Assembly: GCF_026627505.1 (NCBI RefSeq)
Contig: NZ_JAPNLK010000016.1
Location: 60,331 to 124,330 of the forward strand
Direction of reading: 5' to 3'
DNA from: Streptomyces sp. H27-H5
GTDB taxonomy: Bacteria > Actinomycetota > Actinomycetes > Streptomycetales > Streptomycetaceae
Length of the DNA stretch: 64,000 nucleotides
This document shows positions 25,796 through 33,693 of this stretch, one piece after another (the stretch's first letter is position 1; the number at the start of each line of letters is the position of its first letter). The notes beneath the pieces are model-generated. The model saw only the letters and a list, made by a program, of their open reading frames with translations. It did not search any database and was not told the origin of the DNA. A program made the position numbers and the translations under genes.

Positions 25796-27081
25796 GCACC
25801 GGAGGCTTCACCTCCGCGACCGCGCCCGTGCCGGCGGACCTCCTGGCCGAGGCCGACCTGTTGACGGATGCGCTCATTCCGATGGTGAATCGTTTCCGCG
25901 ATCGCCAGCGGGACGACGGCACCGTCGCCGATCCCACCCCCGAGGACGCCGAACTGCTGGGCCGGATACGCGACGAGGCGACGTCCTGGTACCGCCGTCA
26001 CGGACTCGACGGACAGGCCGACGCACTGGTGGAGGACGTCGACGGCTGGCTGGGGGCCGGACTCGACTCCCGGCCCCACTTCGCCCGCTCCCGGGACGCA
26101 CTGCGGGTCCCTGCCGACGGCGAGCCGGTCTTCTTCCTGGCCCCCTTGCAGAGCACCAACAGCGCCCCGCCCGTCGGCAAGCGCCTCGACTGCTTCCTCG
26201 CCCTGCGCAAGGAGCCCGACGCCCTGGCGGGCATGGCGGCGGACTTCCCGCACCCGAAGAACAACTGCCAGTCCCTCGTGCTCGTCACCGGCAGCGCCGG
26301 TTTCGCCCAGGGCTCCTGCCTCGTCTTCTTCCCGGAGAACGTCGCCGCGCACGACAAGGTGACCGACCAGCCGTACGCCATGTTCTTCTACAACAAGATG
26401 CGGAAGATCCACGAGACGTACGCGCTGCCCGCCGCCGCGGCCGTGCTGACCCCGGACTCGCTGCCGGGCGCCTCCAGCGGCCTCGCCCCCGACGTGTGCT
26501 TCGAGGCCCGCGCCATCTGGGGCTACCTCCACGATTCGATGCACTACCAGGGCCTGTGGCCGTTCGACGAGAACATCGCTCTGAAGATGAACTGGTTCGT
26601 CGGTCTCCTGGAGGAGATCAAGGTCGACGCGAAGACCGTGCTGGCCTGCGCCGACAGCGGGCTCGTCCCCTTCGCCGAGCAGCAGATCGACATGGTGCTG
26701 CTGGAGCGGGTGTTCCGCTATCCGCAGGCGGACGACGCCACCCGCAACTTCGACTCCGGCACCGGTGTGTTCCTCTATTCCTGGTTCCGCGAGCACGAGG
26801 CGCTCGTCGGATCGCCCGCCGACGGCGGGCTGTTGCGGTTCGACCGCGCCAAGGCCCTGGAGGCCCTGCGTGCGTTCGTGACGCGTGTGGAGAAGCTGGA
26901 GGCCGAAGTGACCGATGACGACGAGTACCGCGCCGCCGCCAAGGAGTTCGTGCGCCGCTACCTTCCCGAGGGCGAGCCCCGGCAGCGGTTCTCCTTCACC
27001 GCGGACCAGCTCGTACTGCGCCGGGCCAAGAGCGACCTCGACCGCCTGCCACCGCTCGCCTTCGCGCGGGCGCAGTGGTGA
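25792..27081 (+). CDS. DUF6421-like protein, possible metal-dependent enzyme
   Basis: A 429-residue soluble protein that I recall as the Streptomyces family DUF6421 (assignment from memory). The first 120 residues are helical. The central part has the conserved blocks FFLAPLQSTNSAPPVGKRLD, NNCQSLVLVTGSAGFAQGSC and YAMFFYNKMRKIHETY. The most striking motif is EARAIWGYLHDSMHYQG, followed by EEIKVDAKT: a Glu, two His three and four residues apart, and a later EExxxD pattern that could bind a metal. No known enzyme is recognised. Start and stop overlap both neighbours (ATGA before, GTGA after), so it is an integral part of the operon. Confidence 0.8.
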   Translation: MSTGGFTSATAPVPADLLAEADLLTDALIPMVNRFRDRQRDDGTVADPTPEDAELLGRIRDEATSWYRRHGLDGQADALVEDVDGWLGAGLDSRPHFARSRDALRVPADGEPVFFLAPLQSTNSAPPVGKRLDCFLALRKEPDALAGMAADFPHPKNNCQSLVLVTGSAGFAQGSCLVFFPENVAAHDKVTDQPYAMFFYNKMRKIHETYALPAAAAVLTPDSLPGASSGLAPDVCFEARAIWGYLHDSMHYQGLWPFDENIALKMNWFVGLLEEIKVDAKTVLACADSGLVPFAEQQIDMVLLERVFRYPQADDATRNFDSGTGVFLYSWFREHEALVGSPADGGLLRFDRAKALEALRAFVTRVEKLEAEVTDDDEYRAAAKEFVRRYLPEGEPRQRFSFTADQLVLRRAKSDLDRLPPLAFARAQW

Positions 27082-28130
27082 CGTCCGCCCGGACCGGTCG
27101 CGAGGGCGGGGGCGGACGGCTGGTCGTGCCCGCCCTCGCGGCGTGCATGGTCCTCCTGCTCGCCGCGGGCTGGCTGCTCTCCGGTCACCTGGTGGCCGGC
27201 GTGCCCCCGCTCGCGGTGGCCGCGGGGCGGACCGCCACGGCCTTCGTCGTGATCATGATGATCGCGCTGGTGACCCCGCGGGGCCGCACCGGGGCCCGGA
27301 CCGCCGCCGCCCGGCCCCGCGCCGTACTGGTCCTCGCGTTCCTCGGCTTCTTCGCCTACTACTCGGGGACCCTGCTCGGCACCCGGTACGTGGGGGCCTC
27401 CCGGGTCGGGTTGATCGTCTCGCTCCTGCCCTGCGTCACCTTCGTCATCGGCATCCTCGCGTTCCGTGAGCCGTCCTCGCGCCGCAAGGTCCTCGGGACG
27501 GTCCTCGCCGGCGCGGGCGCGATCGGCTTCCTGTTGGCCGACGGCGCCGCGAGCACCGGGACCGGCTCGGACGGCGGCGCCGCCACCCTCCTCACGGGGG
27601 GCGCGCTCGCCTTCGGCGGCACCCTCACCTACGCCCTGTACGGGTACGTCTACCGGCAGCGCATGTCCGACGTGCCGGCCCTCGCGGCCCTCCCGGCCAT
27701 CACCGGGGCCGGCACGCTCATGCTCGGCCTCACCGCGGTGCTGTTCGTACCGCTCGGCGGGGTCTCCGCCGCCGACTGGGGCGGCGTCGCCGTGCTCGGC
27801 GCGGTCCTCACCGCCCCCGTCTTCCTCATCTCGCACGAACTGATCCTGCGCAAGGGGCCGTTGTTCACCTCCGCGCTGGGGCTGGTCGTGCCCTTCCTGG
27901 TGCGGGTCGGCGAATGGGGCCTGGGCACGGCCGGCGCGCCGGGCGTGCTCCCCGTGCTGCTGATCGTCGCGTCTGCGGCCGGTGTGTGGCTCACTGTGGG
28001 CGGTCGCCGGCGCGGCGGGGCCGCCACCCCCGCGGACCCCGCCGGCCCCGCCGCCGACATCGAGACCCGCAGGCCCGATCACCGCGCCTCCGCCACGGCC
28101 GAGGCCCTCCCCCCAAGGAGCTCATCGTGA
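27078..28130 (+). CDS. EamA/DMT-superfamily exporter
   Basis: A 350-residue inner-membrane protein with about ten helices arranged as two EamA-type halves, the usual layout of drug/metabolite transporters such as RhtA or YdcZ-like amino-acid exporters. The N-terminal half contains GWLLSGHLVAGVPPLAVAAG and YYSGTLLGTRYVGASRVGLI; the second half contains TYALYGYVYRQRMSDVPAL. The last 45 residues are a Pro/Ala-rich cytoplasmic tail. GTG 27078 overlaps the preceding stop (GTGA); GTG 27075 is an alternative. In this operon it most likely exports the product or protects the cell from it. Confidence 0.88.
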   Translation: MTSARTGREGGGGRLVVPALAACMVLLLAAGWLLSGHLVAGVPPLAVAAGRTATAFVVIMMIALVTPRGRTGARTAAARPRAVLVLAFLGFFAYYSGTLLGTRYVGASRVGLIVSLLPCVTFVIGILAFREPSSRRKVLGTVLAGAGAIGFLLADGAASTGTGSDGGAATLLTGGALAFGGTLTYALYGYVYRQRMSDVPALAALPAITGAGTLMLGLTAVLFVPLGGVSAADWGGVAVLGAVLTAPVFLISHELILRKGPLFTSALGLVVPFLVRVGEWGLGTAGAPGVLPVLLIVASAAGVWLTVGGRRRGGAATPADPAGPAADIETRRPDHRASATAEALPPRSSS

Positions 28131-29413
28131 CCGCCTCCCGTCCGACCCTCGTCCTGCTCCACCAGCGCGTCGGCCTGCCCTGGCTCTTCGACGCCGCGGT
28201 GCGCGCCGGCATCGACCTGGTCCTCGTCCCGCGATCCGACGAGCGGGTGGACCCGGACCGACTGCCGCCGCCGGTCGTGGAGTTGCTGCCGCTCGATGTG
28301 GCCGGTGACCCGGCGGGCGCGCTGAAGGCCCTGCGCGAACGGCACGAGGCCACGCCCTTCGACGGCATCGTCACCCTCTACGACCCGTTCGTGCCGTTCG
28401 CCGCGGACGCCGCCGAACTCCTCGGACTGCCCGGCATCGGCCCGACGGTCGCGCGCAACGCCCAGGACAAGCGGATCATGCGCGAGCGGCTGGCGGCGGC
28501 CGGTCTGAACGTGCCGCGCTTCGTGCGGCTCGACCCCGCCGACGACCCCGCCGCGACCGTGGCGGACGCCGGCCTGGCCTTCCCCGTCGTGGTCAAGCCC
28601 GCCCTCGGCATGTCCAGCCTCGGCGTGACCCGGGTCGACTCCGGTGACGCGCTCGGTGCGGTCGTGACGGACGTCCGCCGGGTGTCCGCCGGCACCGCCG
28701 ACGGAGGCGCCGGGCTGATCGTCGAGGAGTACCTCGACGGGCCCGAGTTCGCCGTCGAGTCCCTGGTCCATGAGGGCCGGGTGCAGGTCCTGTCCATCGG
28801 CTACAAGGGCGACCCGCGGGGCCCGTACTTCGAGGAGAGCGTCTACCGGGCGCCCGCCGCGCTGCCCGAGGCCGTCCGGGCCGACGTCGTGCGCGAGGTG
28901 ATCGCCGCCCACGCGGCCCTCGGCATCACCCTCGGCCCCACCCACACCGAACTGCGCCTGCGCGGCGGCTCCACCCCGTACCTCCTGGAGATGGGGGCAC
29001 GGATCGGCGGTTCCGGGGTATCCCACTACATCGCGGAGAACGTCACCGGCGTCGACCTCGCCGCCGAGACGTTGCGCATCGCCGCCGGCCTGCCGCCGCT
29101 CCGCGCCGTCGAACAGGGCTTCACCGAGCCCGTCGCCGCGTCCGCGAACTACATCGTGCCGTGCGGCGGACACGGCACGATCACCGCCCTCCACGGCCTC
29201 GACGAAACGGAGGCGGATCCGCGGGTCGACCACGTCGTGCGGATGCTCGCTCCGGGCGACGTGGTCCGCCCCTACCCGGACTTCACCGGCTACCCGGCGT
29301 TCATCCTGTCCCGGCACGCCGACCTCACGGAGGCCGAGGAGTTCCACGACCACCTGGAGCGGGCCATCCGGATCGACTACGCTCCCGCGACCTCCGAGGA
29401 GAACCCTTCGTGA
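28127..29413 (+). CDS. ATP-grasp ligase (amino-acid ligase/BacD-like)
   Basis: A 428-residue ATP-grasp enzyme that would join a carboxylate to an amine with ATP, passing through an acyl phosphate. The preATP-grasp region precedes NAQDKRIMRERLAAAGLNVP (111-130). ATP-binding residues lie in FPVVVKPALGMSSLGV (Lys157), LIVEEYLDGPEFAVES (Glu200) and, for Mg2+, HTELRLRGG and YLLEMGARIGG (Glu288). The layout matches the L-amino-acid ligases of dipeptide pathways (BacD and relatives) and also related amine ligases. GTG 28127 overlaps the previous stop and has AAGGAG at 28115-28120. Substrates cannot be read from the sequence. Confidence 0.88.
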   Translation: MTASRPTLVLLHQRVGLPWLFDAAVRAGIDLVLVPRSDERVDPDRLPPPVVELLPLDVAGDPAGALKALRERHEATPFDGIVTLYDPFVPFAADAAELLGLPGIGPTVARNAQDKRIMRERLAAAGLNVPRFVRLDPADDPAATVADAGLAFPVVVKPALGMSSLGVTRVDSGDALGAVVTDVRRVSAGTADGGAGLIVEEYLDGPEFAVESLVHEGRVQVLSIGYKGDPRGPYFEESVYRAPAALPEAVRADVVREVIAAHAALGITLGPTHTELRLRGGSTPYLLEMGARIGGSGVSHYIAENVTGVDLAAETLRIAAGLPPLRAVEQGFTEPVAASANYIVPCGGHGTITALHGLDETEADPRVDHVVRMLAPGDVVRPYPDFTGYPAFILSRHADLTEAEEFHDHLERAIRIDYAPATSEENPS

Positions 29414-30288
29414 CCGCCTCTCTCCCCTTCGACGACCGCGACGGCACCATCTGGTTGGACGGCCGGTTCGTGCCCTGGCGCGAGGCCCGGCTGCACGTCC
29501 TCAGCCACGGCCTGCACTACGGCGGAGCCGTCTTCGAGGGCGTGCGCGTCTACGACGGCCGGATGTTCAAGTCGCGCGAGCACGCCGAACGGCTGCGTTC
29601 CTCCGCCCGGGAGTTGAACTACTCCCTTCCCTACTCGGCGGACGAACTCGACGCCGCAGCGCGGGAGATCGTCCGTCGCGAGGGCATCGTGGACGGGTAC
29701 GTCCGGCCCGTGGCCTGGCGGGGCAGCGAGCAGATCAGCGTCTCCGGGGCCGGCAGCACCCCGCACGTGGCCATCGCCGCCTGGGACTGGCCGCACGTCT
29801 TCTCCGCCGAAGCGGCGCGTGCCGGCATCCGGCTGCGCACCTCGAAGTGGCGCCGCCCCGACCCTGCGACGGCACCGGTCCGGGCCAAGGCCGCCTCGCT
29901 GTACAACATCTGCACACTGGCCCGCGACGAGGCCGAGGCGGCGGGCTACGACGACGCCCTGCTCCTCGACCTGCACGGCGGGCTCGCGGAGGCCACCGGC
30001 GCCAACCTCTTCCTGGTGATCGACGGCGCCCTGCACACGCCGATGCCGGACTCCTTCCTCGACGGCATCACCCGACAGACGGTCATCGCCCTCGCCGCCG
30101 AACTCGGCATCGAGGTGGTCGAGCGCCGCATCGAGCCCGGTGAACTCGACCGCGCCGAGGAAGTCTTCCTCACCGGCACGGCGTACGAGGTCCAGCCGGT
30201 CAGCGGCGTCGACGAACGGACGTACCGGGTGGGCAAGGTGACCACGGAACTGGCCGCGGCCTACGCGCGACTCGTCCGTTCCGCCTAG
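29410..30288 (+). CDS. Class IV aminotransferase, branched-chain (IlvE-like)
   Basis: A 292-residue PLP enzyme of the branched-chain aminotransferase/4-amino-4-deoxychorismate-lyase family. The N-terminal GTIWLDGRFVPWREARLHVL and LSHGLHYGGAVFEGVRVY are typical of IlvE. The PLP-binding Lys is in RAKAASLYN (Lys160), followed by GYDDALLLDLHGGLAEATGA and FLDGITRQTVIALA. In primary metabolism it transaminates Val, Leu and Ile; inside this operon it may make or consume the keto form of the pathway's amino acid. GTG 29410 overlaps the ATP-grasp stop. It is the last gene; its TAG stop forms the first bases of an inverted-repeat element. Confidence 0.9.
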   Translation: MTASLPFDDRDGTIWLDGRFVPWREARLHVLSHGLHYGGAVFEGVRVYDGRMFKSREHAERLRSSARELNYSLPYSADELDAAAREIVRREGIVDGYVRPVAWRGSEQISVSGAGSTPHVAIAAWDWPHVFSAEAARAGIRLRTSKWRRPDPATAPVRAKAASLYNICTLARDEAEAAGYDDALLLDLHGGLAEATGANLFLVIDGALHTPMPDSFLDGITRQTVIALAAELGIEVVERRIEPGELDRAEEVFLTGTAYEVQPVSGVDERTYRVGKVTTELAAAYARLVRSA

Positions 30289-30448
30289 TGCTGTGGCCGG
30301 AAAGGTTTGCCGGGTCGCGGTGTCCGGTGCCGTGCATCGCAAGGCGCAGCGGCGCCCGTGTACGGGACGTACTCGGGTGCCCCGACAACGCGGCGAGGTG
30401 CGGTACCGGAAACCGCGGGCCAGGCGAGACTTTGACGACAGGGCCTAG
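30285..30448. repeat. 164-bp long imperfect inverted repeat, MITE-like
   Basis: The element begins and ends with CTAG. Its left arm and the reverse complement of its right arm align over about 50 bases; the best block is GCGGTGTCCGGTGCCG against GCGGTTTCCGGTACCG, in the same position from each end. The centre is itself palindromic (CCCGTGTACGGG). It supplies the stop codons of both flanking genes, the aminotransferase and the acetyltransferase. It encodes nothing convincing. I recall similar intergenic sequences in other Streptomyces, which would make it a dispersed repeat, and it could also act as a two-way terminator. Confidence 0.6.
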
Positions 30449-30948
30449 GACAACGAGCGGGTGAGCCAAGCCACTTCACCGGCGTCCTCGGTGGTGACGC
30501 GATCCCGCTCGAACCCGAGCTTCTCCAGGACACGGAGCGACGGTGCGTTCCATGTGCCGACCGTCGACCAGAGCCGCTTGCGCCCCGTCGCGATGGCGGC
30601 ATCGAGGACCGCGGCGGCCGCCTCGGTGGCGTAGCCCCGCCCGTGTACGCGCCGGCACAACTCGTAGGCGATCTCGGGCTCCTCGATGGTGGAACGGCCG
30701 ATGATCAACCCGCAGTAGCCGATGAAGTCGCCCTCGTCGCGGCGTTGGACGGGCAGCAGGGCGATGCCCGTGGTCGCCGTCGCGGCGAGCAGGTCCGCGA
30801 TGGCGGTACGGATGTCCTCCACCGCGGGCGTCCCCTTGCCGCGTTCGGCGAGGAGGGCGGTGAACTCGGCGGCGTCGGACTCGGCCCACGGCCGCAGGAT
30901 CAGCCGCTCGGTCTCAAGGTGGAAGGACATCGTCTCGTAAGGGGGCAT
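30445..30948 (-). CDS. GNAT acetyltransferase, RimJ/RimL-like
   Basis: A 167-residue acetyl-CoA-dependent N-acetyltransferase. It opens with LETERLILRPWAESDAAEF, the usual beginning of the RimJ/RimL group, continues with IGYCGLIIGRST and EPEIAYELCRRVHGRGYATE, which carries the acetyl-CoA loop (RxxGxGxA type), and ends with NAPSLRVLEKLGFERDRVTT. Members acetylate ribosomal-protein N-termini, antibiotics or small amines; the substrate here is unknown. ATG 30948 is used; an ATG 18 bases further in is an alternative. Its stop lies in the inverted-repeat element. Confidence 0.85.
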   Translation of the reverse strand: MPPYETMSFHLETERLILRPWAESDAAEFTALLAERGKGTPAVEDIRTAIADLLAATATTGIALLPVQRRDEGDFIGYCGLIIGRSTIEEPEIAYELCRRVHGRGYATEAAAAVLDAAIATGRKRLWSTVGTWNAPSLRVLEKLGFERDRVTTEDAGEVAWLTRSLS

Positions 30949-31035
30949 GCCCCTACTCTGCCCCACGCATCATCACGCACCACAGCCGGAGTACGAGATC
31001 GTCTCCCGAATCTCCCTTGCCCCTGGTCGAGTCGT

Positions 31036-31686
31036 TCAGTGCGGGGACGCGACGATCCGGGCGCGGTGGTGTTCGTGGTCGGAGAGGAACGCCGCCAACG
31101 CCTCTCCCTGCTCGGTCACTTCGCTGTGGTCCGCCCGGGAGAAGCGGCGCAGCGGGGTGACCGTCACCGTGCCGTCCTCGACGGCCCACGTGGCGGAGAC
31201 CCAGCCATCGAGCAGCACCACGCGCACCGGCGACCGACAGCCCCCGGTGGGCGTCGTCGATGATCCGGCCGCGGTCGTGATAGCCGAGGATCGCGTTGTC
31301 GAACGCCGGGAGGAACCGCACGGGGGCGGGTGTGTCGGGGTCGGGCCGGGGCGCGTCGGGGAGGTCCAGGAGTTCTCGCCCCCGCTCGTCCCGGAAGGTG
31401 ATCAGTTCCTCGCGCATCGCGGCGATCGCCGCCGGCAGGCCGGCGAGGCCGCACCAGGCGCGTACGTCGGCCGAGGCCGCCGGGCCGAACGCGGCGAGGT
31501 AACGGCGGACAAGCGCCTGCCCCGGCCGGTCGCGCGGTGGTGGCCGACGGCGAGCCCCGCTCGTTCCTGGGCCTGGAGCCCGCAAAGGTGCGCCACTGCA
31601 TCGAGGACCGGTACGTGGGCCCGGTCGAGCAGCATCTGACGGGCGAGTGTGGCGCGGCCCAGGGCGCGGGTGTCGAGGACGGTCAT
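31036..31686 (-). pseudogene. Broken AlkZ-like (winged-helix, DNA-glycosylase family) gene
   Basis: The start reads [20 protein letters not shown] and [13 protein letters not shown], the N-terminus of the AlkZ/YcaQ winged-helix family. At about 31565 the frame shifts directly to [20 protein letters not shown], a block that in intact proteins lies roughly 150 residues later. It continues with [20 protein letters not shown] and then shifts frame again near 31227 to [20 protein letters not shown], ending at the stop 31036-31038. So the gene has an internal deletion and a second frameshift. AlkZ proteins unhook DNA crosslinks and often guard antibiotic producers. Confidence 0.75.
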
Positions 31687-31804
31687 CGGGATCCCCTCAC
31701 CGGCGGGGCGCCGGTCCGGTTCTCCTCGCGCGGGGCGTGCGGCATGCGCGTCTCCTTGGCCGCCCGGGGGCCGGCACCACGGGGTGCTCGGCGGCCCGGG
31801 ACTT

Positions 31805-31828
31805 CGGGGTTTCGGGGTTTCGGGGTTT
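31805..31828. repeat. Three copies of the 8-mer CGGGGTTT
   Basis: Exact tandem copies in the short gap behind the DinB gene, followed by looser G-rich repeats to about 31870. The G-tracts could form a quadruplex on the plus strand. Confidence 0.6.
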
Positions 31829-31877
31829 CGATTGGCAGGGTTTCGGGGGCTCGGGTGTTTCGGGGGTGCCCCGGCCC

Positions 31878-32486
31878 TCAGGTCGACTTCTGCCCGTCGA
31901 GCGTCTCGCGCAGGATGTCGGCGTGGCCGGCGTGCTGGGCGGTCTCGGCGATGACGTGCATGAGCGTGCCGCGGACGCTGAGCACCCCGCCGGGCTCGTT
32001 CCACGGCGCGTCGGGGACGGGGTGCGTCGCCGACAGGTCGGGTACCGCCCGGACGATCTCCTCGGTGCGGGCCGCGACCTGCTCGTAGCGGGCGAGGATC
32101 CCGGCCAGTGTCTCCCCGGGTGCCACCTGGAAGTCGTTGCGGTGGTCGATGGCCCACTGCGGGAACTCGCGTGCCGTGCCGGCCGTGATCTCGTCCCAGG
32201 TGACGCCGTCGGGCAGGTCGAACCGCATCGCCGACGGGCCCTCGACGACGAAGCGCAGCCATCCCGCCTCCATGGACGTGACGTGCTTGATCAGCCCGCC
32301 CAGGCACAGGTCGCTGGCCGTCGGGCGCTCGCCGATCCGATCGTCGTCGAGTCCGCGCACCGTGTTGAGCAGGGCGGATCGGGCGGTCCCGAGCGCGGCG
32401 AGCAGGTCGGCGCGTTCGGCGTCGAGGGCCGGGGGCGGCGTGGCCGAGGCGGGCTCGTGCGAGCGGGGCGTCTTGGTGGTGGTCAT
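31878..32486 (-). CDS. DinB/DUF664 family protein
   Basis: A 202-residue four-helix-bundle protein of the DinB superfamily (mycothiol- or bacillithiol-type metal-dependent enzymes and relatives). It carries LCLGGLIKHVTSMEAGWLRF, whose His is the first metal ligand, and VRGTLMHVIAETAQHAGHAD, which contains the HxxxH-like second site. Activity is unknown; many members are thiol transferases or hydrolases. ATG 32486 follows a GGAAGGA ribosome site. It is divergent from the WYL regulator, 124 bases away, which probably controls it. Confidence 0.88.
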   Translation of the reverse strand: MTTTKTPRSHEPASATPPPALDAERADLLAALGTARSALLNTVRGLDDDRIGERPTASDLCLGGLIKHVTSMEAGWLRFVVEGPSAMRFDLPDGVTWDEITAGTAREFPQWAIDHRNDFQVAPGETLAGILARYEQVAARTEEIVRAVPDLSATHPVPDAPWNEPGGVLSVRGTLMHVIAETAQHAGHADILRETLDGQKST

Positions 32487-32571
32487 GGGGGCGTCCTTCC
32501 GATCGGCGTCTTCCGTCGCGTTCACGTCTTCGTTCGTGTTAGCGGTACGGGACAACAATCGCCGAGGTAGA

Positions 32572-32586
32572 GGACAGGTGGTGTCC
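32572..32586. promoter_or_regulatory. Inverted repeat GGACA-N5-TGTCC in the DinB/WYL divergent promoter
   Basis: Perfect 5-base arms, 25 bases upstream of the regulator's start codon. A plausible binding site for the regulator encoded next to it. Confidence 0.4.
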
Positions 32587-32610
32587 GCTGATCGGGGCAT
32601 CCTGGGAGAC

Positions 32611-33693
32611 ATGCAGAAGACCTCGGCGCGACTACTCTCGTTGCTCTCGCTCCTCCAGGCCCGCCGGGACTGGCCGGGAGCGCTGCTGGCCGAACGGCTG
32701 GACGTCAGCGCCCGAACCGTGCGCCGCGACGTCGACCGTCTGCGGGAGCTCGGCTATCCCATCGCGGCCTTCAAGGGCCCCGACGGCGGGTACCGGCTCG
32801 ACGCGGGCGCGGAGCTCCCTCCCCTGCTGTTCGACGACGAGCAGGCCGTCGCCCTCGCCGTGGCGCTGCGGATCGCCACCACCAGCGGCGCGGGCATCGA
32901 GGAGGCGGCGGCCCGGGCGCTGAACACCGTGCGGCAGGTGATGCCCGCACGGCTGCGCCATCGGATCGACGTCCTCCAGGTCACCGCGGTGGAACGGCCC
33001 GCGAGCCGCGCGTCGACCCGGGTGGACAGTGACGTGCTGATGGCGCTCGGAGCCGCCGTCCACGCCCGCGAGGTGCTCCGCTTCGACTACCCGGCCGCGA
33101 CCGTGCCGGGGGTCGGCGAGGACGAGCGGGAGGCCGACCGTCCGTCGCCGCCTCCCCGTCGCGCGCAGCCCCATCACCTCGTCACGTGGGGCGGTCGCTG
33201 GTACCTCGTCGCCTGGGACCTCGACCGCGAGGACTGGCGCACCTTCCGCGTGGACCGGATCACCCCGCGCGTCCCCACGGGGCCCCGCTTCGTTCCGCGC
33301 GAGGTGCCCGGGGGCGACGTGGCCGCCTATGTGGCCGGCAGGTTCAACGGCTCCGGGGCCTCCGGGGACTGGCCCTGTCGCGGCGAGGTGATCCTCGATC
33401 TGCCGGCCGCCGCGGTGTCCCGGTACGCCTACGACGGGTTCGTCGAGGAACTCGGCCCGGACCGCTGCCGGCTCGTGATGGGCTCGTGGTCCTGGGCCGG
33501 ACTGGCCGCCACCCTCGGCAGGTTCGACGCCGACATCGAGGTCGTGGGGCCGCCCGAGTTGAGGGAGGCCTTCGCGCACCTCGCCCACCGCTACGCGCGC
33601 GCCGCGACGAGCCCGCCCGTCGGCTCTGGTACCACCGCCACACCCGCCGCGTCCGTCAGGCCCGACCGCCCCCGCGCGGGTCGATCGGGGTGA
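32611..33693 (+). CDS. WYL-domain transcriptional regulator (HTH_11 type)
   Basis: A 360-residue DNA-binding protein. The N-terminal helix-turn-helix (SARLLSLLSLLQARRDWPGA, LAERLDVSARTVRRDVDRLR) is of DeoR/HTH_11 type. The central WYL domain follows, here with the sequence WYLVAWDLDREDWRTFRVDR, and a WYL C-terminal extension from about residue 260. WYL proteins sense small ligands or nucleic acids. Its last 38 bases overlap the 3' end of the convergent amidase gene. The divergent DinB gene is the likely target; this DinB/WYL pairing is common in actinobacteria. Confidence 0.9.
   Translation: MQKTSARLLSLLSLLQARRDWPGALLAERLDVSARTVRRDVDRLRELGYPIAAFKGPDGGYRLDAGAELPPLLFDDEQAVALAVALRIATTSGAGIEEAAARALNTVRQVMPARLRHRIDVLQVTAVERPASRASTRVDSDVLMALGAAVHAREVLRFDYPAATVPGVGEDEREADRPSPPPRRAQPHHLVTWGGRWYLVAWDLDREDWRTFRVDRITPRVPTGPRFVPREVPGGDVAAYVAGRFNGSGASGDWPCRGEVILDLPAAAVSRYAYDGFVEELGPDRCRLVMGSWSWAGLAATLGRFDADIEVVGPPELREAFAHLAHRYARAATSPPVGSGTTATPAASVRPDRPRAGRSG

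Noticed and set aside
30285..30448. A small protein gene inside the inverted-repeat element
   Set aside because: Short frames exist on both strands but the palindromic arms explain the sequence, and no ribosome site or family match is seen.
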